Assembly: GCF_020667835.1 (NCBI RefSeq)
Contig: NZ_JAFMPR010000007.1
Span: forward strand, 1 to 64,000
Direction of reading: 5' to 3'
Length of the DNA: 64,000 nucleotides
DNA from: Roseibaca sp. Y0-43
GTDB taxonomy: Bacteria; Pseudomonadota; Alphaproteobacteria; Rhodobacterales; Rhodobacteraceae
A program made the translations under genes and the position numbers. Below are positions 1 through 8,963 of this stretch, in pieces. How positions within the stretch are numbered: the stretch's first letter is position 1; the number at the start of each line of letters is the position of its first letter. The notes beneath the pieces were generated by a model. The model was not told the origin of the DNA and did not search any database. It was given only the letters and a program-made list of their open reading frames with translations.

Positions 1-54
1 GAAGCAGAGGAGGCGTTCTATGCAAACCTGAACACACTCGATATGGTCGCCTGA
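1..54 (+). mobile_element. C-terminal end of an IS3-like transposase (partial at window edge)
   Basis: Reading frame 1 from the first base encodes EAEEAFYANLNTLDMVA and then TGA at 52-54. This resembles, from memory, the tail of IS3-family OrfB transposases, which often end in a short Leu-Asp-Met-Val/Ala-Ala stretch. Only 17 codons are in the window, so the family is a tentative call. The right inverted repeat of the IS could not be placed. A tRNA fragment about 320 bp downstream supports a mobile-element boundary here. Confidence 0.5.
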
Positions 55-372
55 AAAATGAACAAATCACCCTCCGGTAAACCCGGGGCGGTTCAGTTTG
101 CGTTTCATAAGCCCATGATAAGATGGGCGGATGAGCCGCGTCAGGGACAACCCTAGAAGGTTTGCAGGGTTTTGGATCGGCCTGTGCTGGATCGAGATAC
201 CCGTGTGGTCTTCGGCGTCCGTGGGTATCGCTGGGGTAGCAGGAGCGGTGTGCTTGAATGCTCCGGCGCGAGACGGGTCGAGACGATCTGCCAAGCGCAA
301 AGCTCAAGGTTTTCAACCGGCTACGTTATGGGTTGAGCGATCCTGAGACAGCGTGCGCGGATCAACAGACCA
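55..372. other. Non-coding or unassigned stretch between transposase end and tRNA fragment
   Basis: No convincing gene is visible. A 71-codon plus-strand frame at 131-346 contains a short hydrophobic part but has no clear ribosome binding site and no family I recognise. A 6-bp hairpin (GCCCAT / ATGGGC, 111-128) lies near the presumed IS end. The region is probably the terminal non-coding part of a mobile element. Confidence 0.4.
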
Positions 373-418
373 ATTGAAAATCCTCGTGTCGGTGGTTCGA
401 TTCCGCCCACGGGCACCA
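373..418 (+). other. 3' fragment of a tRNA-Phe(GAA) gene, probable att-site remnant
   Basis: The 46 nt start inside the anticodon stem-loop (ATTGAAAATCC, anticodon GAA), run through a variable region and a perfect T arm (GGTGG TTCGATT CCGCC, 391-407), and end in a 3' acceptor strand CACGGGC plus ACCA. The 5' half (acceptor 5' strand GCCCGTG and the D arm) is absent: the preceding bases do not pair with it. tRNA 3' halves duplicated in this way are the normal product of tyrosine-recombinase integration into a tRNA gene. The fragment lies between an IS3-like tail and the end of the urt operon, so it most likely marks one end of an integrated element whose body lies to the left of the window. 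Confidence 0.75.
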
Positions 419-541
419 CTTTTGAACTCACGACAATTGCAAGCTGACGTTGTTTTTCGACCATGTCCAGCTAGTGGTTGGCGCAAATTGTCCGGCTGGC
501 CGTGCAGCGAGGCAACAGGCGAGGTTGTCTAGGCCGGGCGC

Positions 542-1237
542 TTAGATAGATACCTCTGCCAGCAGTTTGTCGCGCGTAACCTCTGATGAGGGCGCGGACA
601 GGCGCACTTCGCCCCGGTTGATGGCGACGAAGTCATCGGCCAGGTCATAGGCGAAATCGAAGAACTGCTCGACCAGCACAATGGCGATCTCGCCTTCGTC
701 GCGCAGCAGTTTGATGACCTCGCCGATCTGCTTGATGATATTGGGCTGGATGCCTTCTGTCGGCTCGTCCAGCAAAAGCACGCGGGGGCGGGCGATCAGC
801 GCGCGGGCGATGGCCAGTTGCTGTTGCTGCCCGCCCGACAGATCGCCCCCGCGGCGCGTGCTCATCTGCTGTAGCACGGGGAACAAGTCGTAAATGCGCG
901 GGGGGATGTGGTGCTGGTCGCGGGGCAGGCAGGCAAAGCCGGTTTGCAGGTTCTCGGTCACGGTCAGAAGCGGAAATATCTCGCGCCCCTGGGGGACATA
1001 GGCAATGCCCGCGCGCGCGGCCTGCGCGGCGCTCAGATGGTCGAGGGGGCGGCCATCCAGCGTGATCGTGCCGCCCGAATAGGGGTGACGGCCGGCAAGC
1101 GCCTTCAGCAGGCTGGTCTTGCCTACGCCATTCGTGCCCATGACCGCCGTGACAGCCCCCGGACGGGCCACAAGGTCGATACCGTAGAGGATTTGGCTGG
1201 CACCGTAATGCAGGGTCAGGTTCTCGACTTTCAGCAT
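542..1237 (-). CDS. urtE: Urea ABC transporter ATP-binding protein UrtE
   Basis: This 231-aa ATPase powers a branched-chain-amino-acid-type ABC importer for urea. Walker A is GTNGVGKT (residues 34-41), the ABC signature is LSGGQQQQLAIAR and Walker B is VLLLDEPTEG; the GIQPNII that follows is typical of UrtE/LivF. It is the last gene of urtABCDE, 3 bp after urtD, so co-transcription is very likely. The start MLKVENL gives the usual family length. No urease genes follow in the window: the operon runs into a tRNA-Phe fragment and mobile DNA, so any urease genes must lie elsewhere. Confidence 0.93.
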   Translation of the reverse strand: MLKVENLTLHYGASQILYGIDLVARPGAVTAVMGTNGVGKTSLLKALAGRHPYSGGTITLDGRPLDHLSAAQAARAGIAYVPQGREIFPLLTVTENLQTGFACLPRDQHHIPPRIYDLFPVLQQMSTRRGGDLSGGQQQQLAIARALIARPRVLLLDEPTEGIQPNIIKQIGEVIKLLRDEGEIAIVLVEQFFDFAYDLADDFVAINRGEVRLSAPSSEVTRDKLLAEVSI

Positions 1238-1240
1238 GGT

Positions 1241-1981
1241 TTACCGCCCCAGATAGACATCGATCACCTGTTGGTTCTGCGTGACATGGTCGAGACTTCC
1301 CTCGGCCAGAACCGACCCTTCATGCAGCACCGTCACCTTGCAGTTCAGGCGACGAATGAATTCCATGTCATGCTCGATCACCACGACCGCGCGGGTTTGG
1401 GCCGCGCGGGTCAGCAATTCGGTGGTATGTTCACGCTCTGCCGGGGTCATGCCGGCGGCGGGTTCGTCGACCAGCAAGAGGCGCGGGTCTTGCGCCAGAA
1501 GCATCCCGATTTCCAGCCATTGCTTTTGGCCGTGGCTCAGGTCGCCCGCGCGGCGCGGCAGATGGTCCGAGAGGCCGATTTCCTCGGCCAGTTCGGCAAT
1601 CCGGGCGCGGGCGTGGCGGTTGGGCTTGTAGAACAGCACATCGAACGGCCCCCGCTTGTTGCGCAGCGCCATGGCCAAGTTTTCGCGCACAGTCTGGTCT
1701 TCGAACACGGTGGGTTTCTGGAACTTGCGGCCAATGCCCGCGCGGGCGATCGCGGATTCGGACATGCCCAGCAGGTTCATCGACGTCTCGCCCCAAAGCA
1801 CGCGCCCCTCATCGGGCTTGGTCTTGCCGGTGACGATATCCATGAAAGTTGTCTTGCCCGCGCCATTGGGGCCGATGACCGCGCGCAGCTCCGGCTCTCC
1901 GATAGAGATGGACAGGTTGTTGATGGCACGGAACCCGTCGAACGTGACCGACACGCCAGAGACTTCGAGAAGCGCGCTCAT
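1241..1981 (-). CDS. urtD: Urea ABC transporter ATP-binding protein UrtD
   Basis: This 246-aa ATPase is the second nucleotide-binding subunit of the urea importer. Walker A is GPNGAGKT (residues 37-44), the signature is LSHGQKQWLEIG and Walker B is LLLVDEPAAGM, as in LivG-type subunits. The open frame extends upstream to 2074, but I chose the ATG at 1981 (MSALLEVSG) because it overlaps the urtC stop as ATGA and matches family length. That overlap suggests translational coupling with urtC. Confidence 0.93.
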   Translation of the reverse strand: MSALLEVSGVSVTFDGFRAINNLSISIGEPELRAVIGPNGAGKTTFMDIVTGKTKPDEGRVLWGETSMNLLGMSESAIARAGIGRKFQKPTVFEDQTVRENLAMALRNKRGPFDVLFYKPNRHARARIAELAEEIGLSDHLPRRAGDLSHGQKQWLEIGMLLAQDPRLLLVDEPAAGMTPAEREHTTELLTRAAQTRAVVVIEHDMEFIRRLNCKVTVLHEGSVLAEGSLDHVTQNQQVIDVYLGR

Positions 1982-3162
1982 GGTTTCCTCACAAGGTAGT
2001 CGAACAAGCCGCCAATGCCCTTGGGGAAGAACAGCGTGACCGCCACAAAGCCAAGGCCCAGCAGCACCAGCCACCAGTCGGTCCAGACGATCTCGTAAAA
2101 CCCAAGGTCGATATTCGGCGCGCCGCCGCCGGTGAACCAGCTTGACAGCAGGCTGACCGTGGCCGCGCCGATGACCGCGCCGTAAAGCCGCCCACGCCCG
2201 CCGATGGCGACCCAGACGGCAAGGTAGATGGACGTGATCGGCGCGATTTCGGCGGGGTTAATGATGCCCGCCTGCGGGTAATAGAGCGCCCCCGCGATGG
2301 CAGAGACAATGGCCGTCACGGTGAACACCACCAGCTTGTAGCTTTCGACATGGTAGCCAAGGAAGCGCACGCGGCTTTCATTGTCGCGGATGGCGCGCAC
2401 CACCGACCCGAACTTGCCCGACACAAGCCACGCGAACAGCAGGTAGCCCAAACCAAGTGCCAGGGCAGAGGCCCAGAAGAACCACAGCGCAATGGTCGAT
2501 TGCGGCAGGTGCAATAGGCCTGGGATGTTCTGCAAACCCGACAGGCCATTGTTGCCGCGCAGCCCCGTGTCGTTCTGGAACAGGTAAAGCGACAGCGCCA
2601 GTGTCATGGCTTGGGTCAGGATCGACAGGTAAACGCCGGTTACGCGCGAGCGGAAGGCCAGCCAGCCAAAGACCAGCGCCAGCAGGCCCGGCACCAGCAC
2701 GATCATCAGCAATTGCAGCGTCAGGCTGTGGGCAAAGCCCCAGATGAACGGCAACTCGGTGCTGCCCACCACGCTGAAAATCTGCGTGGCTATGGCGTCG
2801 CGTACCTCGCCCTCGGTGGCCGGGATGGGCGCGTTGGCCAGGGATTCGCGGACGATGCCCTCTGTGCGAGCATACATCAGCCACATGCCGATGCCGTAGC
2901 CGCCCAGCCCGAAAAAGGCAAAATGCCCAAGGCTGAGGATGCCGCAATAGCCCCAGACCACGTCCATCGCGACCGCGATCAGGCACAGGCACAGCGTCAT
3001 GCCCAGCACCTTCAGAAATGAGGTCGAGACGATGCCCGCGCCGAACCCTTCGGAAAGCGCCGTGACGATCAGCGTGAAGACGGTGAGCAAGCCCAGAAAG
3101 CGCAAGACGGACGGGTTTTCTGACAGGAAGCCTTTGCGCGGGGCGAGGGTGACTTTCGCCAT
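1978..3162 (-). CDS. urtC: Urea ABC transporter permease UrtC
   Basis: This 394-aa inner-membrane permease is of the LivM type, with many hydrophobic segments and the conserved stretch WGYCGILSLGHFAFFGLGGYG near the N-terminus. It pairs with UrtB to form the urea channel. The frame extends upstream to 3282, but the ATG at 3162 (MAKVTLAPRKGF) begins 4 bp after the stop of the upstream acetyltransferase gene and gives the usual length. It overlaps urtD by 4 bp. Confidence 0.92.
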   Translation of the reverse strand: MAKVTLAPRKGFLSENPSVLRFLGLLTVFTLIVTALSEGFGAGIVSTSFLKVLGMTLCLCLIAVAMDVVWGYCGILSLGHFAFFGLGGYGIGMWLMYARTEGIVRESLANAPIPATEGEVRDAIATQIFSVVGSTELPFIWGFAHSLTLQLLMIVLVPGLLALVFGWLAFRSRVTGVYLSILTQAMTLALSLYLFQNDTGLRGNNGLSGLQNIPGLLHLPQSTIALWFFWASALALGLGYLLFAWLVSGKFGSVVRAIRDNESRVRFLGYHVESYKLVVFTVTAIVSAIAGALYYPQAGIINPAEIAPITSIYLAVWVAIGGRGRLYGAVIGAATVSLLSSWFTGGGAPNIDLGFYEIVWTDWWLVLLGLGFVAVTLFFPKGIGGLFDYLVRKP

Positions 3163-3166
3163 TGTG

Positions 3167-3637
3167 TCAGTCCTTTGCCAAAGCCAAGGTGTAATAGGTG
3201 CTGTTTGCATCTTCGGTATAGCTGCCGAAGGGCGGGCAGGTGACGAAACCGAAGCGCTCATACAGGGCACGCGCCGGGGCAAAGGCGGCGTTCGACCCGG
3301 TTTCCAGCGAAAGACTGCTCAGCCCGATCTCGTGCGCCTTGGCAATGATGGCCTGCAACAGCGCCCGCCCCACGCCCGCGCCGCGCGCGGTGGCAAGCGT
3401 GTGCATGGATTTCACCTCTCCCGCCATGTCGCTCAGGCGTTGCAGCGCACCAATGCCCAGCAAACTGTCGCCCCGCCACGCGCCCCACAGGGTGACAGAC
3501 GGATCGTCCAGCTTTGCGCCGGTGAAATAGTGGCACGATCCGGCGGGCGTCACCGCCTCGCAATACCCTGCATGGCTGCGGATAAGGGCGGCCACCTCTG
3601 GCACGTTCGGATGGGTGATACGGATGTCGAGCGTCAT
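3167..3637 (-). CDS. GNAT-family N-acetyltransferase inside the urt operon
   Basis: This 156-aa protein has GNAT features: a central beta-strand region with an acetyl-CoA pyrophosphate loop ARGAGVGRALLQ, and a C-terminal ALYERFGFV block typical of single-domain GNATs. The start at 3637 (MTLDIRITHP) lies 4 bp after the urtB stop; an upstream start at 3676 would overlap urtB. The gene sits in the gap between urtB and urtC with 4-bp spacings on both sides, so it should be co-transcribed with the urea transporter. Its substrate cannot be deduced. Insertion of such a gene in urtABCDE is not the standard layout. Confidence 0.85.
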   Translation of the reverse strand: MTLDIRITHPNVPEVAALIRSHAGYCEAVTPAGSCHYFTGAKLDDPSVTLWGAWRGDSLLGIGALQRLSDMAGEVKSMHTLATARGAGVGRALLQAIIAKAHEIGLSSLSLETGSNAAFAPARALYERFGFVTCPPFGSYTEDANSTYYTLALAKD

Positions 3638-3641
3638 GACT

Positions 3642-5606
3642 TCAATCTCCCGCCGCGCGGCCTTTGAGAGCGACAATGCCCTTGGGCCGGAACTGGATGA
3701 ACAAGATCACGAACAGTACCATATAGGTTTGTGCGGCCAAGGTATTCGATGGGTTGAACCATTCGATCCCCTTTTGCAGAAAGCCGATGAGCGACGCGCC
3801 CGCAAGCGTGCCCCAGACATTGCCCACGCCGCCCACAACGACCGTCATGAAACTTTGCACGATGTAATTCGACCCCATTTCGGACGTGACCTGTGCATAA
3901 AGCCCGATGGCCACACCCGCGATGCCCGCAATCCCCGACCCAAGCCCGAAGGTCAGCATGTTGATGCGGTCGGGGTTGATGCCCATGCTCGCGGCCATTC
4001 CGGGGTTTTGCGTGACCGCGCGCACTTCCAGCCCCAGCCGGGTGCGCTTCAGGATATACAGCAAAAGGCCCAGAAAGATCAGCGCCAGCACGAAGATCGC
4101 CACGCGAATCGTGCTGATACCCACAATGTCGTTGAAGGTGATCGCCCCGCCCAGCCAGTCGGGCGCGGTCAGTGGGCGCGCCTGCGTGCCGAAGATGTTC
4201 TTGGCCAATTGTTGCAGCGCGATGGAAATGCCGAAGGTCGCCAGAAGCGTTTCCAGCGGGCGGGTGTAAAGATGGCGGATAACAGAGCGCTCCATCGCGA
4301 CACCCGCGCCGAAGGTCACGAGGAAGGCCAAGGGCAGCGCGACCAGCAGGCTGATCGTGTAATCGGGGATGAAAAGCTGCACGACATAGCCCGTATAGGC
4401 CCCCATCATGATGAACTCGCCATGCGCCATGTTGATGACGCCCATCACCCCGAAGGTGATGGCAAGCCCAATGGCGGCCAGGAAGAAGATCGACGCCAGC
4501 GATAGCCCGTCCAGCACCAGATCGGCCACCTGATAGGCCGCAATCGCCTGAGAAGTGCTGTCAAGCGCGGCCTGCGCGGCGGCGGTGATCTCGGGGTCAT
4601 CCAGAACGTAGCTCTCGTAGAAGACATGCGCGGCCACGGCCTGCGCGGCTTCATCCGGGGCAGCGCGGGGCGGCACGGTGCCCGCGGCTTCCAGCGCCTC
4701 ATAGGCCTCTATCCGGGCGGCGGGGTCGCTCAGCCGCCCGATGGGCACACCGCCCACGCGGCCATCGACGATATTCTGCGCCAGAACCTCGCGCAGCATG
4801 GCCGGGGTCTGGGCGGGTTCGGCCAGACCGGCGGCGACCAGTTGGTCATAAGCCTCGGCCTCGGTCAGGTCGGTGCCGACCTCTAGCACGCGGGCGATAT
4901 TCGCGCCCTCGGGCAGGGTGGGCGCGACTTCGGTCTGCGTGGCCGTCAGGCGCGCCAGCACGCCCCGCGCTTCGATGCTGATATCGCCGCCAAGCGCCTC
5001 GATCGCGGCCAGTTGCACGGCGCGGTCCTCGGAGAACTGCGCTTGCAGAAGCAATAACAGCCGTTCCTTGCGCGTGGCGAGCGTGGCGTCCTCTTCGCGC
5101 GCGATGCTGTCTTGCAGGGGCGCGATCTGGCTGGCATCGGGGCTGCGGCTGATCGCGTCAAGGGCGGCGGCACGGCGCACGCGCTCGGGCGCGTTCAACT
5201 CCAGCGGCACGAGGGCCGCGGCAATCACGCGCTGCACGCCCGAATTGGTGCGAATCTGTGTCACGTCACGGCTGGACACTTCGGCCACCGTCGCGCCGCT
5301 GTCGATGTCGATCAGGCGGACAAGGTCGCCTGCATCCTCGGCGTAAAAGAACAGCCCGTCTTCTGGCCGTTGCACGACCTCGCGGGCGCTGTAGCGGCGC
5401 AGGAATTCGCCGATATTGGGCTGCCCGCCCTCGATCAGGGCGGTCACGACGCTTTCGATGGTTCGCCGTGATGGGCTGGCCAGTTCCTCGGCAAACGCTT
5501 GCAGCGCGGGTTGCAGCGCGTCTTGGGCGCGGGCCGGGCCGGGCAGGGCGGCAAAGGCCAGCGCCACACAGGCCAGCGCGCGGAATATCAGGGTGCGAAG
5601 GGGCAT
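3642..5606 (-). CDS. urtB: Urea ABC transporter permease UrtB (long form)
   Basis: The protein is 654 aa. A signal peptide (about residues 1-27, ending ARAQ) precedes an extracytoplasmic domain of roughly 330 residues that occurs in long UrtB proteins. The LivH-type permease domain follows from about residue 360 (DGLSLASIFFLAAIGLAITFGVMGVINMAHGEF). The start MPLRTLIF at 5606 is preferred over the upstream 5651 start because it gives a clean signal peptide. It follows urtA by 66 bp. The role of the N-terminal domain is not established from sequence. Confidence 0.92.
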   Translation of the reverse strand: MPLRTLIFRALACVALAFAALPGPARAQDALQPALQAFAEELASPSRRTIESVVTALIEGGQPNIGEFLRRYSAREVVQRPEDGLFFYAEDAGDLVRLIDIDSGATVAEVSSRDVTQIRTNSGVQRVIAAALVPLELNAPERVRRAAALDAISRSPDASQIAPLQDSIAREEDATLATRKERLLLLLQAQFSEDRAVQLAAIEALGGDISIEARGVLARLTATQTEVAPTLPEGANIARVLEVGTDLTEAEAYDQLVAAGLAEPAQTPAMLREVLAQNIVDGRVGGVPIGRLSDPAARIEAYEALEAAGTVPPRAAPDEAAQAVAAHVFYESYVLDDPEITAAAQAALDSTSQAIAAYQVADLVLDGLSLASIFFLAAIGLAITFGVMGVINMAHGEFIMMGAYTGYVVQLFIPDYTISLLVALPLAFLVTFGAGVAMERSVIRHLYTRPLETLLATFGISIALQQLAKNIFGTQARPLTAPDWLGGAITFNDIVGISTIRVAIFVLALIFLGLLLYILKRTRLGLEVRAVTQNPGMAASMGINPDRINMLTFGLGSGIAGIAGVAIGLYAQVTSEMGSNYIVQSFMTVVVGGVGNVWGTLAGASLIGFLQKGIEWFNPSNTLAAQTYMVLFVILFIQFRPKGIVALKGRAAGD

Positions 5607-5672
5607 TTCAGGTCCAGTCACAGGCAGGACGAAACCGGGCGCGCGAGCCATCTGCCGCGCGCCCGCACATGC

Positions 5673-6962
5673 TTAGTAGTTCGAGGTCAGCTGGACGCAG
5701 GTCGAGGTCTGCGTGTTATACATGCCGCATTCCAGCTCTTGCCAATCGCTGGTCAGCACAGAGCTTTCCGGCAGGTAGTCGGTCCAGGCATCGCCCGGCA
5801 CTTCCTCGGTCTGGCTGATGATGTCGAACTGGCCATCCTCGCGGATTTCGCCGATCAGCACGGGCTTCGACAGGTGGTGATTGGGGTTCATCACGGCGGT
5901 GCCGCCGGTCAGGTTGGGAAATTCCTGCCCCCACATCGCGGCGCGCACGGCGTCCACATCGGTGGTGCCGGCTTCGGTCACGGCGTTCACCCACATGTTG
6001 AAGCCGATGTAATGCGCTTCCATCGGGTCGTTGGTCACACGCTCGGTCGTGCCGATGAAATCATGCCATGCGGCGATGAAGGCTTCGTTTTCGGGCGTAT
6101 CGGCGGACATGAAGTAGTTCCACGCGGCCAGATGGCCCGCCAGCGGCCCGGTATCCAGACCCGACAACTCTTCTTCCCCGACCGAGAAGGCAACGACCGG
6201 GATGTCATCGGCGCTGACGCCTTGCGCGGCCAATTCGGTGTAGAAGCCCACATTGGCATCGCCATTGATGGTCGAGATCACGCCCACCTGCTTGCCGCCC
6301 GCACCCAGCGCCACCACGTCCGACACGATGGTCGACCAGTCGGAATGGCCGAAGGGCGTGTAGTTCACGAAGATGTCCTCGGCGGCAATGCCCTTGGACA
6401 GAAGGTAGGATTCAAGGATCGCGTTCGTGGTGCGCGGATAGACATAGTCGGTGCCCAGAAGCGCGAAGCTTTCGACGCCAAGTTCCTCAAGGAAGTAATC
6501 CACCGCAGGGATCGCCTGCTGGTTCGGGGCGGCACCCGTGTAGAACACGTTGCGCGAGGATTCCTCGCCTTCATACTGCACCGGGTAGAACATCAGCCCG
6601 TTCAGCTCTTCCAGCACCGGCAGCGCCGATTTGCGGCTGACAGAGGTCCATGACCCGAATATCACATCTACCTCGTCGACCGTCAGTAGCTGGCGCGTCA
6701 GTTCCGCGAAAAGCGGCCAATCCGATGCCGGGTCGACAACCACGGCTTCGATCTGGCAGCCCAGCAGGCCACCGGCGGCATTCTGCTGCTCGATCAGCAT
6801 CAGCATCACGTCGCGTAGGGTAGTTTCGGAAATGGCCATGCTGCCCGACAGCGAATGCAGCACGCCGACCTTGATCGGCTCGGCGCAGTCCTGCGCAAGG
6901 GCGGGTGCGGCAACAAGGGCAGTGCTGGCAGCAAGGGCAGAAAGCAGAGTTCTGGGTGTCAT
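5673..6962 (-). CDS. urtA: Urea-binding periplasmic protein UrtA
   Basis: This 429-aa solute-binding protein of the Leu/Ile/Val-binding type delivers urea to UrtBC. It has an Sec signal peptide (MTPRTLLSALAASTALVAAP, cleaved near ALA-QD), then IKVGVLHSLSGSMAISE and the VVVDPASDWPLFAE block characteristic of UrtA and amide-binding AmiC-like proteins. It is the first gene of the operon. In this family urt expression is usually nitrogen-controlled; a possible upstream sigma-54-like element is described separately and is weak evidence. Confidence 0.95.
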   Translation of the reverse strand: MTPRTLLSALAASTALVAAPALAQDCAEPIKVGVLHSLSGSMAISETTLRDVMLMLIEQQNAAGGLLGCQIEAVVVDPASDWPLFAELTRQLLTVDEVDVIFGSWTSVSRKSALPVLEELNGLMFYPVQYEGEESSRNVFYTGAAPNQQAIPAVDYFLEELGVESFALLGTDYVYPRTTNAILESYLLSKGIAAEDIFVNYTPFGHSDWSTIVSDVVALGAGGKQVGVISTINGDANVGFYTELAAQGVSADDIPVVAFSVGEEELSGLDTGPLAGHLAAWNYFMSADTPENEAFIAAWHDFIGTTERVTNDPMEAHYIGFNMWVNAVTEAGTTDVDAVRAAMWGQEFPNLTGGTAVMNPNHHLSKPVLIGEIREDGQFDIISQTEEVPGDAWTDYLPESSVLTSDWQELECGMYNTQTSTCVQLTSNY

Positions 6963-7451
6963 TTATAAAGCGCTCCTATGTCCGTGCCGTGCGGTCTGTA
7001 CGACCTGTTTCCACTCGATTGCACTGGGACACACACGGCAGAAGGTTTTTGTCGGCCTGTTGGTCCGGTCGCCCGGTCGCCCGGATGCGGGGGCAACAAC
7101 CCCGCCAAGGCACCTTGAGCAGAGGACAGCTATGCAAAGCTGCCAAGCGGCGCGCTGGCTTGCGCCCCTGCGACTGGGACAGATCGCGCGGCGGTGGCGA
7201 AAAAAGATGCGTTGCGATGAATTTCTTTGCAGTTGCAGAAGCATCGCGCGCTGCAATGCCGCATCAGGCAGCGGTCAAGCCCCCGAATCCGGCTTTGGCC
7301 TGAGTCTTGTTCGTGGAACAGCCGAATGACGGACGCGGTTCTCTTTGTTTCCCCCTCGCTTTTCCATTTCCGATTTTTCTTGCAACACGTTGGTCCAGCG
7401 GCTTTCTTAGGCACAGGTGCCAGTTCAACAACATGTCAAAACGGAGCTTCC
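6963..7451. other. 489-bp divergent intergenic region urtA / porin
   Basis: No credible gene is visible; short frames here lack ribosome binding sites or family resemblance. It must hold the leftward urtA promoter and the rightward promoter of the barrel protein. On the minus strand TTGGC-GGGGTTG-TTGC (plus coordinates 7093-7108) has the GG-N10-GC spacing of a sigma-54 promoter about 130 bp before urtA, but it lacks the A of TGGCA. Confidence 0.4.
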
Positions 7452-8963
7452 ATGCGGTGCATGTCCTTATTGCGTTGTCTGGTAACGACGAGGCCGATGG
7501 CTGTGATTGCGCCAATTTTTCTAGGGACACGCTTGCCCTCGGCGCTTTCTTCCGTGTGCACCTGCCTGACGCTGATCTGCTTCACTTTAGCGCCCGCAGC
7601 GGCGCAAGACCGCGATCCGATGCTGATTTACCAGCAGGATGGCGCAACCTTGCGCGGCCATCTTCAATTCGGCCTGAATGCCGTTGCAGAGCGCAATCTC
7701 TACTGGGATCTTGCGGCAACGACCGCGCCAGCAAGCGGCTTCGACCCCGACACGAATTGGCTGGAGGCCTATATCAAGCCCGGTATCAGCTTCGAATACA
7801 AACTTGATGCCGGGTCTACCCTCTATGGCAAGCTTTCGGCCGTGTCGTCCTACACGCTGGGGACAGATGCGTTCGATACCGGCAATACCGGTGCCTCGAC
7901 CTTGGAAGAGGCATTTATAGGCCTGAAGGGAGAGTTGGCGAACGGCCTGTCCTATGACTTTTCCTTGGGGCGTCGCGAATTGGTGCTGGGAACCGGAATG
8001 CTGATTGCAAATGGCGCGACCAGCGGTTTCGAGCGGGGCGCACTGAAATTCGGCCCGCGCAAGGCGTGGGAGATGTCCGCGATTGCGCGTCTGTCACTTG
8101 GCAACGTGACCGGCACGGCGTTCTATCTGGACCCGAACGAATTGCCGTCTACAGATGGGCAGAACGAGTTGGCTGGGGTCGACCTGCGCTACGATCATCC
8201 CGATGGTGGCTTCCTCGGGGCGACCTATGTCGACGTGTTGCGGTCGAACTCGTCTTATCCCAGTGCGGCACCGGGCGGGGTCGGGCCGCCTACGGTCACG
8301 CCCGGCGCGCGCGAAGACACCAAGACCATTGGCCTTTATGCCAAGACCAGCCCGATGGGCGGTGCCCTGGCCAACTGGACCTTCACGGGTGACATCGCGT
8401 TTCAGTGGAATGACAGGATCGATCTGAGGGCATGGGCCGGGCGCGTGACCGCCGCCTATAGCTTTGCCAACATGCCATGGTCCCCGAATCTGACGCTTGG
8501 CTACCAGACCTTTTCGGGCGACGATCCGAACACGCCGCAACTGGAGCGGTTCGATCCGCTTTACTATCAAGGCAGCCCAAGCGCTTGGGCGACAGGGTCC
8601 AAGTCGGCCTCGACCTTCATCAATTCCAACGTGAATGCCGTTACGCTGGCGCTGCGGGTAAAGCCCACACAACAGGACACCTGGACATTGCGCTACGCGC
8701 ATATCCGGGCCAACGAGCTAAACAGCCCGGTCCAGTTCGGGCAGGCGACCCGTGTCACCATCAACGGGAACGTGGTGTCCGGCGTCACGGATGCCCATCT
8801 CGCCGATGACCTGTTTCTGGAATACAGCCGCGTCATCAATCGCAACACCTTTCTGACGGCCGGGGTCTCTGTCTCGTTTCCCGGCGCGGGTATCGACAAT
8901 GTCATCGGTCGGCAGGCAGGGCCATGGACGGGAGGATTCGTAAATGTCGTCTTCAATTTCTAG
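7452..8963 (+). CDS. Outer-membrane beta-barrel porin, alginate-export (AlgE)-like
   Basis: This 503-aa protein has an N-terminal signal sequence (hydrophobic stretch ending in LAPAAAQ, about residue 51) and then alternating polar/aromatic beta strands throughout. It ends in a C-terminal aromatic strand (FVNVVFNF), the usual outer-membrane insertion signal. The layout resembles the alginate-export porin family, meaning a diffusion channel; export of alginate itself is not implied. The frame is open upstream to 7227, but ATG 7452 has GGAG five bases upstream and gives a sensible signal peptide. Its 3' end overlaps the serine hydrolase gene by 20 bp, so the two form one transcription unit. Confidence 0.75.
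   Translation: MRCMSLLRCLVTTRPMAVIAPIFLGTRLPSALSSVCTCLTLICFTLAPAAAQDRDPMLIYQQDGATLRGHLQFGLNAVAERNLYWDLAATTAPASGFDPDTNWLEAYIKPGISFEYKLDAGSTLYGKLSAVSSYTLGTDAFDTGNTGASTLEEAFIGLKGELANGLSYDFSLGRRELVLGTGMLIANGATSGFERGALKFGPRKAWEMSAIARLSLGNVTGTAFYLDPNELPSTDGQNELAGVDLRYDHPDGGFLGATYVDVLRSNSSYPSAAPGGVGPPTVTPGAREDTKTIGLYAKTSPMGGALANWTFTGDIAFQWNDRIDLRAWAGRVTAAYSFANMPWSPNLTLGYQTFSGDDPNTPQLERFDPLYYQGSPSAWATGSKSASTFINSNVNAVTLALRVKPTQQDTWTLRYAHIRANELNSPVQFGQATRVTINGNVVSGVTDAHLADDLFLEYSRVINRNTFLTAGVSVSFPGAGIDNVIGRQAGPWTGGFVNVVFNF

Noticed and set aside
131-346. 71-codon frame near the IS end
   Set aside because: No binding site and no family resemblance. It may be non-coding end sequence of the element.
908-1999. 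363-codon plus-strand frame opposite urtD and urtE
   Set aside because: Both urt genes on the minus strand are unambiguous, and the frame is their shadow.
6963-7256. 97-codon minus-strand frame before urtA
   Set aside because: It is rich in Arg, Cys and Ala with no binding site, typical of a chance frame in a promoter region.
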